From positions 434,001 to 498,000 of the forward strand of contig NZ_JAKIKP010000002.1 in NCBI RefSeq assembly GCF_023284065.1: 64,000 nucleotides of DNA. Direction: 5' to 3'. Below the pieces are notes generated by a model. That model did no database searches. It was not told the origin of the DNA and was given only the letters and a program-made list of their open reading frames with translations. Numbering within the stretch: the first letter of the stretch is position 1; each line of letters starts with the position of its first letter. This document shows, piece after piece, positions 7,888-17,172 of this stretch. The translations under genes were made by a program, and so were the position numbers. Source of the DNA: Shewanella gaetbuli (GTDB lineage: Bacteria > Pseudomonadota > Gammaproteobacteria > Enterobacterales > Shewanellaceae).

Positions 7888-9615
7888 TTATTTCCCCATA
7901 GAGGTAGACGCTCGACGACGGTCACTTGCTCCTATAATCTTGCCATCTTTAAGCTCAATGGCATTTAACCCGCTCACCATTGGCAATATATGTACCGGAT
8001 ACCCTTGCGCCATCAATTCTGGTGCCAGCATTTCTGCAAAGGTCTTTTTCTCTACCAGTAAACCAGTAATGTTTTCTGCTTTAGTTCGGTCAATTTTAGT
8101 GCCGTATTGAATATTTGGTAAATCAATGGCTTCTTGAGCGGATAAATTCCAATCTAATACCCCAACTAAGGTTTTTAATACGTACCCCGGAATTTGGGCA
8201 CTACCCGGTGAACCAACAACCAAGCGCAATTGATTATGCTTGTCTAATACCATTAACGGCGTCATTGCTGAACGAGGGCGTTTCCCTGGGGCTATGGCAT
8301 TTTGTGCAGGCTTGCCCTCCACCAGCGGTGTATGAGTAAAATTACCCATTTGTGCATTCATAATTAATCCATCAACCATCACTCCAGAGCCCATGCCAGT
8401 GCCTACTGTACTGGTCATTGCAATGGCATTGCCTTGCTTATCGACAATGGAAATATGCCCGGTATCTTGCCCTTCAGGAGTGTTATCTAACACAGGTGAA
8501 AATGTGCTTAATTCTCCGGCTTGTGGCTGCTTATTTTGTACCCCAGATTGCGGAATAAGTTTTCTACGGGCATCTATATAATCTTTGTTTAACAACGCTT
8601 TCATTGGTGCTGCCACGTAATCAGGATCGCCAGCATAGGCAACCCGATCGGCTTGGGTAATTCTCATAGCTTCGGTCATTAAACGCCAAGGTTCTGCACT
8701 TGTCATAGACATTGTTGATAGTTTGAATGGCTCTAGCAACGTCAGCGTTTGCGATACCATTAGCCCACCAGAAGCGGGATAGCCAAAAGAAAAAATTTGA
8801 TTATCGCCATACTGAGATTTCACCACTTGACGTTGTTTAAGGTGATACTGATTAAAATCAGCCATAGACAATTTAGGTTGTTCAGCGGTTAAACGCGCAT
8901 TAATACTGCTGACAATACGCTCACCTAGCGCGCCTTGATACATATATGCCTCCCCCTGCTTAGCGATCATCGTTAATGTTTTAGCTAAGGCGGGGTTCGT
9001 CATCAAAGTGCCAGCAGGCTTAACTTCATCCCCTTGCCAATACAGGGCTTTTATAGCGGGGTCACGGGTAAGCCGGTGTTGTTCACGTACCACAATATCG
9101 TAGGTATAACTGTTCATGACATAGCCATTTTGAGCATAATCAATGGCGGGTTGAACTAACTCTGACCAAGGTAAATTGCCATATTGCTGATGCATTTGAT
9201 AAAGCAGTTTTAACGTACCCGGTATGGCAACAGTACGAGGCCCTAATACCTCATTACCTGCTGTGGCATCTGCTAAAAACATATCTGGTGTGGCACTGGC
9301 AGGGGCAGCATCTCGACCGTCTATAGCACTAAAGTTTTTGCTTTTATTATCAAAATATAATGCAAAGGTTCCTCCGCCTAATCCGGTCATATCAGGCTCG
9401 ACAACGGTCATCACCATTTGCATAGCAACCATTGCATCAACGGCATTACCTTGCTTGTTTAATACCTGATAGCCAGTTTGGGTCACATAAGGGTTAGTCG
9501 CACTCACCATAAAAGATTGACCCGTTTGAGACGGTAAAACGGGTAATGAGCTCGCGGGCTCTTTGGCGATACACAACGACGAAAACACACCAAGTAGCAA
9601 CAAACAAAAACGCAT
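7888..9615 (-). CDS. ggt: Gamma-glutamyltransferase (glutathione hydrolase), periplasmic
   Basis: This enzyme of about 575 residues cleaves the gamma-glutamyl bond of glutathione and related compounds and is made as a self-cleaving proenzyme. The autoprocessing site is in DTGHISIVDKQGNAIAMT, where the threonine after Asp would become the N-terminal nucleophile. GTGMGSGVMVDG and GSPGSAQIPGYV are further family signatures. The ATG at 9615 follows a GGAGAG ribosome binding site and begins a signal peptide (MRFCLLLLGVFSSLCIA). An in-frame ATG 33 bases further upstream would spoil that leader and is rejected. It lies downstream of an M24 peptidase in the same direction, separated by 291 bases with a terminator-like hairpin, so it probably has its own promoter. 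Confidence 0.95.
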   Translation of the reverse strand: MRFCLLLLGVFSSLCIAKEPASSLPVLPSQTGQSFMVSATNPYVTQTGYQVLNKQGNAVDAMVAMQMVMTVVEPDMTGLGGGTFALYFDNKSKNFSAIDGRDAAPASATPDMFLADATAGNEVLGPRTVAIPGTLKLLYQMHQQYGNLPWSELVQPAIDYAQNGYVMNSYTYDIVVREQHRLTRDPAIKALYWQGDEVKPAGTLMTNPALAKTLTMIAKQGEAYMYQGALGERIVSSINARLTAEQPKLSMADFNQYHLKQRQVVKSQYGDNQIFSFGYPASGGLMVSQTLTLLEPFKLSTMSMTSAEPWRLMTEAMRITQADRVAYAGDPDYVAAPMKALLNKDYIDARRKLIPQSGVQNKQPQAGELSTFSPVLDNTPEGQDTGHISIVDKQGNAIAMTSTVGTGMGSGVMVDGLIMNAQMGNFTHTPLVEGKPAQNAIAPGKRPRSAMTPLMVLDKHNQLRLVVGSPGSAQIPGYVLKTLVGVLDWNLSAQEAIDLPNIQYGTKIDRTKAENITGLLVEKKTFAEMLAPELMAQGYPVHILPMVSGLNAIELKDGKIIGASDRRRASTSMGK

Positions 9616-9807
9616 AACACTCTCCACAATATCAATGTCGACCGACAAACAAGCTCAACAAGCTTGATAGTAAAGGGTAACGTGTTTCATTGATGAAGTG
9701 GTTGAAATTTGCGCTTTTTTGACCTAAACCACAGTGTTAATAAAACAACCGTAAAACCAAAATAACAAAATAAACTGGATTAAGGACATTGCTTTAAAAA
9801 CAACACA

Positions 9808-9861
9808 AAAATTTAACTTCACTGAAATACCGCAAGATATACCGTAATACTTCAGTGAGTT
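9808..9861 (-). terminator. Terminator-like hairpin after the M24 peptidase gene
   Basis: On the minus strand, AACTCACTGAA and TTCAGTGAAGTT form an imperfect stem with a loop of about 20 bases, followed by AAATTTTTG. The T run is short and offset, so termination may be weak. Confidence 0.45.
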
Positions 9862-9906
9862 AAGTTATTGCTTAGAGGCAGGCTATTACACAAAAAATAG
9901 TGAAAA

Positions 9907-11127
9907 CTAAGCCATGAAATCAAAAGGATCATCTATAGACTTAGCAGGCTGAGTAAACCACTTAGCCCCTTGTTCAGTCATATAAAAATGGTCTTCATGA
10001 CGCACACCAAACTCACCTGGCACACATAACATAGGCTCATTACTAAAGCACATTCCTGCAGCTAAAGGCGTGCGGTCACTTTTCACTAAATATGGCCATT
10101 CATGAATATCTAATCCAATACCATGACCTGTGCGATGCGGTAACCCCGGTACAGCATAACCTGGGCCAAAACCAGCTTGCTCAATAACACTTCTGGCGGC
10201 CACATCAACATCGCCACAAGCCACACCAATTTGCGCAGCATTGAACCCCGCTAGCTGAGCCGCTTGCTCAACATTCCATAGTTCACGCTGGCGCTCACTT
10301 GGCTCACCAAACACATAAGTGCGAGTAATATCTGAGTTGTAACCGTGTAATTGGCAGCCAGTATCAATTAACACCGTATCATTTTTTGATAAGGCTTTAG
10401 GTGACACAACTCCATGAGGATAAGCACTGTCTTCACCAAATAGCACGATACAAAAATAAGAGCCGCTGGCGCCGACTTTCTTATGAGCGGCATTAATGAA
10501 TTGCGTCACCTCATCTGTGGTAATCCCTTCATAAAGAATGCTTGCAGCCGCTTTGTGTACCGCTAAAGTCATGTTCATTGCTTGCTGAATTAATGCAATT
10601 TCAGTGGCTGACTTAATCATCCGGCAACCCGCAGTAACCGCTTTTGCATCCACAAGGGTTAATGTCGGCTGGGCTTTGGCAATACCGTTTGCAATAAAAA
10701 ATGCTGCAGACTCATCAATACCTAATGTGGCATTAGCAGGATTAATGCCTAAATTAACCAGGCAAGTGTTAACCAATTCATACGGGCTTTCATCTTCATG
10801 CCAAGTGTTAACATGGCCTTTTATCACCATAAAACCTTGTAAAGTATCTAATTCAAATGCCGGGGCAATATATTGTAACTCGCCTTTTGCAGGTAAAATA
10901 GCGCCCACCATACGCTCACTGGCATACCATTTAGTGCCAGTAAAATAACTTAAATTAGTGCCGGCATTTAAATAAATGGCATCAATATTTTCTGCTTGCA
11001 TCAATTGCTGTGCTTTGGCAATGCGAGCTTGATATTCATCCAATGAAATCGGTGCAATGCCTTGGGTCATATTGGACAGTTTATCTAATGCTTGTTGCTG
11101 CGTTAATCCGCCGATGCCGTTACTCAT
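9907..11127 (-). CDS. M24 family metallopeptidase (Xaa-Pro dipeptidase/aminopeptidase-like)
   Basis: A 406-residue peptidase of the pita-bread fold. The five metal ligands are visible: Asp in VLIDTGCQLHGYNSDITRTYVFG (two aspartates), His in HRTGHGIGLDIHEWPY, Glu in FSNEPM and Glu in VRHEDHF. A creatinase-like N-terminal domain comes first (about residues 30-150). The start was set at 11127, where AGGAG precedes ATG (MSNGIGGLTQQQ); a longer in-frame start at 11175 lacks a good ribosome binding site. It probably releases residues from proline-containing peptides in the cytoplasm. It is divergent from a second, larger M24 enzyme at 11357, and the two may share the 229-base promoter region. Confidence 0.88.
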   Translation of the reverse strand: MSNGIGGLTQQQALDKLSNMTQGIAPISLDEYQARIAKAQQLMQAENIDAIYLNAGTNLSYFTGTKWYASERMVGAILPAKGELQYIAPAFELDTLQGFMVIKGHVNTWHEDESPYELVNTCLVNLGINPANATLGIDESAAFFIANGIAKAQPTLTLVDAKAVTAGCRMIKSATEIALIQQAMNMTLAVHKAAASILYEGITTDEVTQFINAAHKKVGASGSYFCIVLFGEDSAYPHGVVSPKALSKNDTVLIDTGCQLHGYNSDITRTYVFGEPSERQRELWNVEQAAQLAGFNAAQIGVACGDVDVAARSVIEQAGFGPGYAVPGLPHRTGHGIGLDIHEWPYLVKSDRTPLAAGMCFSNEPMLCVPGEFGVRHEDHFYMTEQGAKWFTQPAKSIDDPFDFMA

Positions 11128-11356
11128 GAAGGCTCCTAAATTATTGTTATTGTGAAGTGATAAACTCAAAGGCAACCCAAAAACAACGCCGTAAATGGCC
11201 TTGGCAGTTTAAGTCCAGAGTTTGAAATTGCATACAATATAAAGTTACAATTTCTCAGGTCAAGTTAAAACATGATAACTTGTCAGCTTGTAAACCTATT
11301 CGAGCTTGAGATAATCAAGCCAGTTTCTTTGCCCAACATTTTGGAGCCTTATTTAT

Positions 11357-13150
11357 ATGCCACAATCATCGGTTATTTCCCAGCGTTTAAACGCTATTCG
11401 CCAGCAGCTCAGCCAACATAATATCGACGCATTTATTATTCCTCGTGCAGATGAGTATTTAGGTGAATACGTTCCGCTTAGAAATGAACGCCTACATTGG
11501 GCAACTGGGTTTACTGGTTCTGCGGGGATGGCTATTGTACTTCAAGACTCGGCGGCTATTTTCACTGATGGACGCTATACCGTACAAGTTCGCCAACAAG
11601 TCGACGGTGAACTATTTCAATACTTGAGTTTAACCGATGATCCGCAAATTGAGTGGCTTTGCAACACATTGCCTACTGGCAGCAAAGTGGGCATAGACAG
11701 TCGACTTCATACCTACGCATGGTATTTACAAGCTAAAGCTGAATTAGACAAAGCGCAAATTGAATTGGTTGATGTTCCACAAAACCCCATCGATGCAAAT
11801 TGGCAAGACCGCCCACAATTACCCCAACAGCCCTTTACCTTATTTAGCCATCAAAGTGCCGGACGTAATAGCCTTGAAAAGCGCCAGCAAATTGGTGAGT
11901 TAATTAGCAAGCAAGGTGCCGATGTCGCGTTAATTGCGGCGCTAGATTCATTTTGCTGGTTATTAAATATTCGTGGTAATGACGTTCCACGCTTACCCGT
12001 TATTTTGGGTAACGCCTTGTTGTATAAAAATGGTGACATGACCTTATTTACCGACTTGACCAAAGTACCAGCAGGATTTGCTGAACACGTAGGTACAGGT
12101 GTAACAGTAAAAGATGAGTCTGAGCTAGGTGAAGCATTAACAAATTTACAAGGTGTGAAGTTATTAGCCGATCCGCATTCAGCGAATGCTTTTTGTCAGT
12201 TACAAGCAAAAACTGGCGGGGCTAAGTTGATTGCAGGTTTAGACCCTGTCGCACTGCCTAAAGCACAAAAAAATGCCGCTGAACTTGAAGGCATGACCGC
12301 ATGTCATATTCGCGACGGCGTTGCAGTATCAAAATTTTTAGCATGGTTAGACCATCAAGTCGAACAAGGGATAATGCACGATGAAGCACAGCTTGCCGAC
12401 AAACTAGAAAGCTATCGTTTACAAGATCCTAAGTACCGTGAACCTAGCTTTGACACTATTTCAGCCACCGGTGGCAATGCGGCCATGTGTCATTACAACC
12501 ACAATAATGGCACCCCAAGTACAATGACCATGAACAGCATTTACTTGGTCGATTCAGGTGCGCAATATATTGACGGCACCACCGATGTCACCCGCACCAT
12601 CGCTATTGGTGAAGTCACCGATGAGCAGAAAAAGATGGTCACTTTAGTGCTAAAAGGTCATATCGCCCTTGATTTAGCCCGCTTCCCTAAAGGCACGTCA
12701 GGTCAACAACTTGATGCATTGGCCCGTCAATATTTATGGCAACATGGTTTTGATTATGACCATGGCACAGGTCATGGTGTTGGCCACTTTTTAAGTGTTC
12801 ATGAAGGTCCACAGCGTATCGGTAAAAACGTCAATAACGTGCCGCTACTGCCCGGCATGGTGTTATCAAATGAGCCAGGCTACTACCGCGCCAACGAGTT
12901 TGGTATTCGCCTTGAAAACCTTGTGGTCATTAAACCTTGCCAAGCATTAGCTGGCAGCGAGCGAGAAATGTACCAGTTTGATGCGTTAACACTCATTCCT
13001 ATGGATGCAAGGTTAATTGACAAGTCGTTATTAACCACCGCTGAGATAAACTGGTTTAATCAATACCACGCCAAAGTTCAACAAACGTTAGCACCTTATA
13101 TGCAAGGTGATGATTTAGCTTGGTTAAACAAGGTAACACAAGCCATTTAA
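11357..13150 (+). CDS. Xaa-Pro aminopeptidase, three-domain M24B type
   Basis: The 597-residue protein has two creatinase-like N-terminal domains, a catalytic M24 domain and a C-terminal extension, as in eukaryote-like aminopeptidase P. Metal ligands are in YLVDSGAQYIDGTTDVTRT, HGVGHFLSVHEGP, LSNEPGYY and IRLENL. RNERLHWATGFTGSAG is typical of this subgroup. It would remove N-terminal residues preceding proline. There is no signal peptide. GGAG precedes the ATG, and a strong intrinsic terminator follows the stop, so it appears to be a single-gene unit, divergent from the smaller M24 gene. Confidence 0.92.
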   Translation: MPQSSVISQRLNAIRQQLSQHNIDAFIIPRADEYLGEYVPLRNERLHWATGFTGSAGMAIVLQDSAAIFTDGRYTVQVRQQVDGELFQYLSLTDDPQIEWLCNTLPTGSKVGIDSRLHTYAWYLQAKAELDKAQIELVDVPQNPIDANWQDRPQLPQQPFTLFSHQSAGRNSLEKRQQIGELISKQGADVALIAALDSFCWLLNIRGNDVPRLPVILGNALLYKNGDMTLFTDLTKVPAGFAEHVGTGVTVKDESELGEALTNLQGVKLLADPHSANAFCQLQAKTGGAKLIAGLDPVALPKAQKNAAELEGMTACHIRDGVAVSKFLAWLDHQVEQGIMHDEAQLADKLESYRLQDPKYREPSFDTISATGGNAAMCHYNHNNGTPSTMTMNSIYLVDSGAQYIDGTTDVTRTIAIGEVTDEQKKMVTLVLKGHIALDLARFPKGTSGQQLDALARQYLWQHGFDYDHGTGHGVGHFLSVHEGPQRIGKNVNNVPLLPGMVLSNEPGYYRANEFGIRLENLVVIKPCQALAGSEREMYQFDALTLIPMDARLIDKSLLTTAEINWFNQYHAKVQQTLAPYMQGDDLAWLNKVTQAI

Positions 13151-13170
13151 AGTATAATTACACTTCACTA

Positions 13171-13204
13171 AAAACGGCGTTCACTATATGAGCGCCGTTT
13201 TTTG
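13171..13204 (+). terminator. Intrinsic terminator after Xaa-Pro aminopeptidase
   Basis: AAAACGGCG and CGCCGTTTT (with GTTC/GAGC extending inward) form a GC-rich stem, followed by TTTT. Confidence 0.85.
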
Positions 13205-13362
13205 TTACTGCAATTATTTGATAAAGTGCAACAAGTATACAAACTTAAGCAAAAAATTTGCTATACTCCGCGCCCGAGAAAAAATAGCCAGCTCACGCCA
13301 TCAGTTGGCTACAATGAAACTCAACCCATTTTAACTTGATGCTTAATTAGGAAACTGAAACC

Positions 13363-14664
13363 ATGAAATTCGAATCTTTTAGCTTCGCACCTGAAATACT
13401 ACGCGCGATCGCTGAATGCGGTTATCAGGCAATGACACCAATTCAGCGTCAAGCTATTCCAGCCATTCGTCGTGGTTCAGATGTGTTAGCCAGCGCCCAA
13501 ACCGGTACAGGTAAAACAGCTGCGTTTGCTTTACCCATTTTGCAAAAAATGATGGAAAAGCCTAAAGAGGTTATCGCATCCAATACCCGCGCCTTAATTT
13601 TAACCCCAACCAGAGAACTGGCTGCGCAGGTTGCCGACAATATTAGCGCCTACGGTAAACACATGAACCTTAACGTGCTAACTATTTATGGTGGGGTAAA
13701 AATGGATACCCAAGCCGTTAAATTAAAGCGCGGTGCCGATGTTATTGTGGCAACCCCAGGGCGCTTACTCGAGCATATTTTATCGTGCAATTTAAGCTTA
13801 TCGCATGTGGACTTTTTAGTATTAGATGAAGCGGACCGCATGTTAGATATGGGCTTTAGCGCCGATATTGCTAAAATTTTGCAAGCGGTAAATAAGAATC
13901 GTCAAAACTTGTTGTTTTCAGCCACCTTCTCAAATGCGGTTAAAAAGCTCGCTAACGAGATGCTTGAAAAACCAAAAGTGATTGCAGCCAATGACCAAAA
14001 CAGCACCGCAGACACCATCAGCCAAGTTATTTACCCCGTAGAGCAACGCCGTAAGCGTGAATTATTATCTGAGCTGATTGGCACTAAAAACTGGCATAAA
14101 GTGTTAGTGTTCAGTGCCACACGTGAAGACTGTGACCACTTAGTAAAAGAACTCAACTTAGACGGAATTACCTCTGCCGTAGTTCACGGTGAAAAAGGCC
14201 AAGGTAGCCGTCGCCGAGCACTCCGTGAGTTTATGGAAGGTAAAGTTCGAGTACTAGTGTCAACCGAAGTTGCAGCCCGCGGCTTAGATATTCCAGACTT
14301 AGAATATGTGGTTAATTATGACCTACCGTTTTTAGCAGAAGATTACGTTCACCGTATTGGCCGCACTGGTCGTGCGGGTAAAAGCGGGGTAGCCATTTCA
14401 TTTGTGAGCCGTGAAGAAGAACGCACCTTGGCTGATATTGAAAAATTAATTGGCCAAAAAATTCGCCGTATCACCGTACCAGGCTATGAAGTTAGCAACC
14501 GTGAGTTATTACTAAAGCAAATTCAAAAGCGCCGCAGTTTCGCTAAAAACAAACAACGTAGCGACGGTGCTAGTGCACAAATGATTGCCGAGAAAAGCAT
14601 GCAAGGCCGCCGCGTAACCGTTGGAAAATCAAAAGATGGCGTAAAGTATAAAAAGATTAAATAA
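13363..14664 (+). CDS. rhlE: DEAD-box ATP-dependent RNA helicase, RhlE-like
   Basis: The 433-residue protein has the full set of helicase motifs: Q motif with GYQAMTPIQRQAIP, motif I ASAQTGTGKT, Ia PTRELAAQ, II VLDEADRMLDMGF, III SAT, IV VLVFSATR, V STEVAARGLDIPD and VI HRIGRTGRAG. A basic tail of about 60 residues (KQIQKRRSFAKNKQR) probably binds RNA. Such helicases remodel rRNA and mRNA, often during ribosome assembly or cold adaptation. It is monocistronic, with a TATACT box and a GC-rich stretch about 100 bases upstream and a bidirectional terminator downstream. The family is certain; RhlE as opposed to a closely related paralogue is probable. Confidence 0.9.
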   Translation: MKFESFSFAPEILRAIAECGYQAMTPIQRQAIPAIRRGSDVLASAQTGTGKTAAFALPILQKMMEKPKEVIASNTRALILTPTRELAAQVADNISAYGKHMNLNVLTIYGGVKMDTQAVKLKRGADVIVATPGRLLEHILSCNLSLSHVDFLVLDEADRMLDMGFSADIAKILQAVNKNRQNLLFSATFSNAVKKLANEMLEKPKVIAANDQNSTADTISQVIYPVEQRRKRELLSELIGTKNWHKVLVFSATREDCDHLVKELNLDGITSAVVHGEKGQGSRRRALREFMEGKVRVLVSTEVAARGLDIPDLEYVVNYDLPFLAEDYVHRIGRTGRAGKSGVAISFVSREEERTLADIEKLIGQKIRRITVPGYEVSNRELLLKQIQKRRSFAKNKQRSDGASAQMIAEKSMQGRRVTVGKSKDGVKYKKIK

Positions 14665-14679
14665 TATATTTAATCCATC

Positions 14680-14707
14680 AAAAAGGCCGCTTAACGCGGC
14701 CTTTTTG
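14680..14707. terminator. Bidirectional intrinsic terminator between rhlE and lptG
   Basis: AAAAAGGCCGC-TTAA-GCGGCCTTTTT is a perfect GC-rich hairpin flanked by A and T runs, placed between two converging genes. Confidence 0.9.
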
Positions 14708-14726
14708 ATTAATTAAGCAGTAAACA

Positions 14727-15785
14727 CTACTTACGAATATAATAAAATGCACCTGCGGTAAATAACAAACTAGGCGCTACGGCACCTATCACTGCGGGTA
14801 GCTCATATACAATACTCATGGGGCCGAAAATCTGATTACAGATATAAAAACTAAAACCTGCCACCACACCTAACAATACTCTAGCCCCCATTGTTACTGT
14901 ACGTAATGGGCCAAACACAAAAGACAACGCCACCAAAATCATCACTGCAACGGTTATAGGCTGCATGATTTTACGCCATAACGCTAACTCATATCGGCTG
15001 GCATCTTGCTGGTTATTTTCAAGATAGTCTAAATACCCTAATAACCCTTGAATAGATAATCCTTCTGGTTTCACGGAAACCACTTCAAGTTTGTCTGGGG
15101 TTAAACTAGAACGCCATGTTTCACTAGCCTCATGCTCTAACTCAATTTTCTCATCGGTTAAGTGAGTCGTAGTCACATCGGTTAATGCCCAAGCATCTTG
15201 CTCAAATTTTGCATTTTCTGCTCGAATAATTTTGATCAGTTTTAGGTTTTCATCAAATTGATACAAAGACACATTTGCCAGATCATTTACCGTTCTAACC
15301 TCGCCAATATTGACAAATAAGTCGCCATCTTTAGCCCAAATTCCTCGATGTGAAGCAATTAAACTACCACCAGAGGTTTTAACGGCTTGTAGCTCTTTAG
15401 CTGACTTTTCTGCAACTGGTGCGCCCCACTCTCCTAATGCCATCACCATTATCATCAGCGGAATGGCCGTTTTCATTGCTGATTGGGTAATTTGCAAACG
15501 CGACATTCCCGAGGCCTGCATCACCACTAATTCAGAATTAGACGCCAACATGCCCATGCCGATTAACGCACCTAACAATACCGCCATAGGGAAAAACATT
15601 TCAATGTCACGTGGCACAAGATAAAGCACATATACACCCGCATCCATCATAGTATAGCTGCCGCGCCCCACAACCCTTAATTGGTCAACCCATTTAATAA
15701 TACCCGATAGACCCGTTAAAATAAGTAAGCACATTGCAGAGGTGCCGATAATGACCCTTGAAATATAAAAATCGATAATATTCAT
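14727..15785 (-). CDS. lptG: LPS export permease LptG
   Basis: The 352-residue inner-membrane protein of the YjgP/YjgQ family has three N-terminal and three C-terminal membrane segments around a periplasmic beta-jellyroll (about residues 110-260). Recognisable stretches are MNIIDFYISRVIIG at the start, MLASNSELVVMQASGMS and the terminal FYYIRK. With LptF and the LptB ATPase (not in the window) it drives LPS from the inner membrane to the LptA bridge. Its ATG overlaps the stop of lptF by four bases (ATGA), so the two subunits are made in a coupled fashion. Confidence 0.95.
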   Translation of the reverse strand: MNIIDFYISRVIIGTSAMCLLILTGLSGIIKWVDQLRVVGRGSYTMMDAGVYVLYLVPRDIEMFFPMAVLLGALIGMGMLASNSELVVMQASGMSRLQITQSAMKTAIPLMIMVMALGEWGAPVAEKSAKELQAVKTSGGSLIASHRGIWAKDGDLFVNIGEVRTVNDLANVSLYQFDENLKLIKIIRAENAKFEQDAWALTDVTTTHLTDEKIELEHEASETWRSSLTPDKLEVVSVKPEGLSIQGLLGYLDYLENNQQDASRYELALWRKIMQPITVAVMILVALSFVFGPLRTVTMGARVLLGVVAGFSFYICNQIFGPMSIVYELPAVIGAVAPSLLFTAGAFYYIRK

Positions 15786-16897
15786 GCGCTCACCTGCTTA
15801 TTTCGCTTGAACATATTCATCAACTTGGCGGTTTTCGGCCTTTCTTTACCCAACAACAATACTCCCATGACTAGCGCACAAACATGAATCCACCACATAC
15901 CTAAATAGGCAGGAATCACCTCATCTTGTAAGGCTTTTCGCCCTGCAACCATTAAACCAAAGTAACCTAGGTACAATAAAATGGCTGGGAACATTTTGGC
16001 AAACTTACCTTGGCGAACATTCACTCTCGCTAACGGAACCGCAATCAAGGTCAGTAAAGGGATAGAAATTGGAATTGCTAAACGCCACTGAAACTCAGCA
16101 ACGGCTTCAGGACCTGGAGTATCCAATAATGTGTCAATCGGCATAGCAGAAAGTTTACGGTTACGTTGGTCAACTTCTTGCTCTTTAATTTCCATTTTAT
16201 AACCACCAAATTCAACAATTTGGTAATTCATTTTATTCGGGCTGCCTTGATAACGTAAGCCATCTTCAAGTTGCAGTAATTGACTACCAAACTCATCTTC
16301 AATCACTTTACCTTGCTTAGCGACAATAATATTAGCTACGCCTTGCTCATCATCTTTTTCGGGTAATTGAGCCACAAACACTTTATCAAGGTCGTTATTT
16401 TTGCCTATTTTTTCAACAAACAATACCGCCCTGCCATTAGGGCTGGCCTGAAAGCGCCCTTGAGTCAGCGCAGCTAATCCGGCTTCCGATTGCGCTTGCT
16501 CTAATACTTGGTTTTGCCTCTCTTCAGCCCAAGGAGAAACATAGATCGCCAGATAAGCGGTAAACACCATGTTAATCAGCGCTAAAATAAGTGTCACCCG
16601 AGTCACGTACCACTCACTCACACCGACACCGTGTAATACCACCATCTCGTTTTCGGCATACATTCGCCCGTGTGCGAGTAAAATACCCAGGAAGAAACTC
16701 AGCGGTAAAATTAACACGGTTAATTGAGGCATATTTAGCCCCAGCAAGGTCACGACTAAAGACGCCGGAAACTCACCATCTGAAGCATCACCTAACACAC
16801 GCACAAACTGTTGGCTAATAAAAATAGTTAACAGCACAGTGAGTACCGCTAACTGGGCTTTTAACACTTCACCAATCAAGTATCTAAATACAATCAC
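15782..16897 (-). CDS. lptF: LPS export permease LptF
   Basis: A 371-residue partner of LptG with the same architecture: an N-terminal membrane block (VFRYLIGEVLKAQLAVLTVL), MYAENEMVVLHGVGVS at the first cytoplasmic loop, a periplasmic domain, and a C-terminal membrane block ending in a basic tail. It is the first gene of the lptF-lptG pair and is divergent from pepA, the same arrangement as in E. coli. The 275 bases between it and pepA should hold both promoters. Confidence 0.95.
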   Translation of the reverse strand: MIVFRYLIGEVLKAQLAVLTVLLTIFISQQFVRVLGDASDGEFPASLVVTLLGLNMPQLTVLILPLSFFLGILLAHGRMYAENEMVVLHGVGVSEWYVTRVTLILALINMVFTAYLAIYVSPWAEERQNQVLEQAQSEAGLAALTQGRFQASPNGRAVLFVEKIGKNNDLDKVFVAQLPEKDDEQGVANIIVAKQGKVIEDEFGSQLLQLEDGLRYQGSPNKMNYQIVEFGGYKMEIKEQEVDQRNRKLSAMPIDTLLDTPGPEAVAEFQWRLAIPISIPLLTLIAVPLARVNVRQGKFAKMFPAILLYLGYFGLMVAGRKALQDEVIPAYLGMWWIHVCALVMGVLLLGKERPKTAKLMNMFKRNKQVSA

Positions 16898-17020
16898 AAA
16901 TAGGATCCAAGGGCTAAACTTATCTTTTTACTGGTATCAGAGTTTCATTCATGTAAACTGTCTACTTTTAGCAGTTTTGATAGTTTTCTGACCAGCTCGG
17001 AAGGTGCTAAACTACTATGG

Positions 17021-17049
17021 TTGACAGCAGAATGGCTGGGTATTTTAAA
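17021..17049 (+). promoter_or_regulatory. Candidate sigma-70 promoter of pepA
   Basis: TTGACA (17021-17026) and TTTAAA (17044-17049) are 17 bases apart, about 125 bases before the pepA start. The -35 box is perfect, the -10 box is weak. Prediction by eye only. Confidence 0.4.
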
Positions 17050-17172
17050 ACGCCCATTTTATCTATAAGCCAATAGCTTATCACCTTAACGTTTATCTCT
17101 GGCCTAACCGCCAGAATTTAGAACATTATCTTATAAATATAAAAATTTGTCTTTAAGAATCTAGGAGTGCTC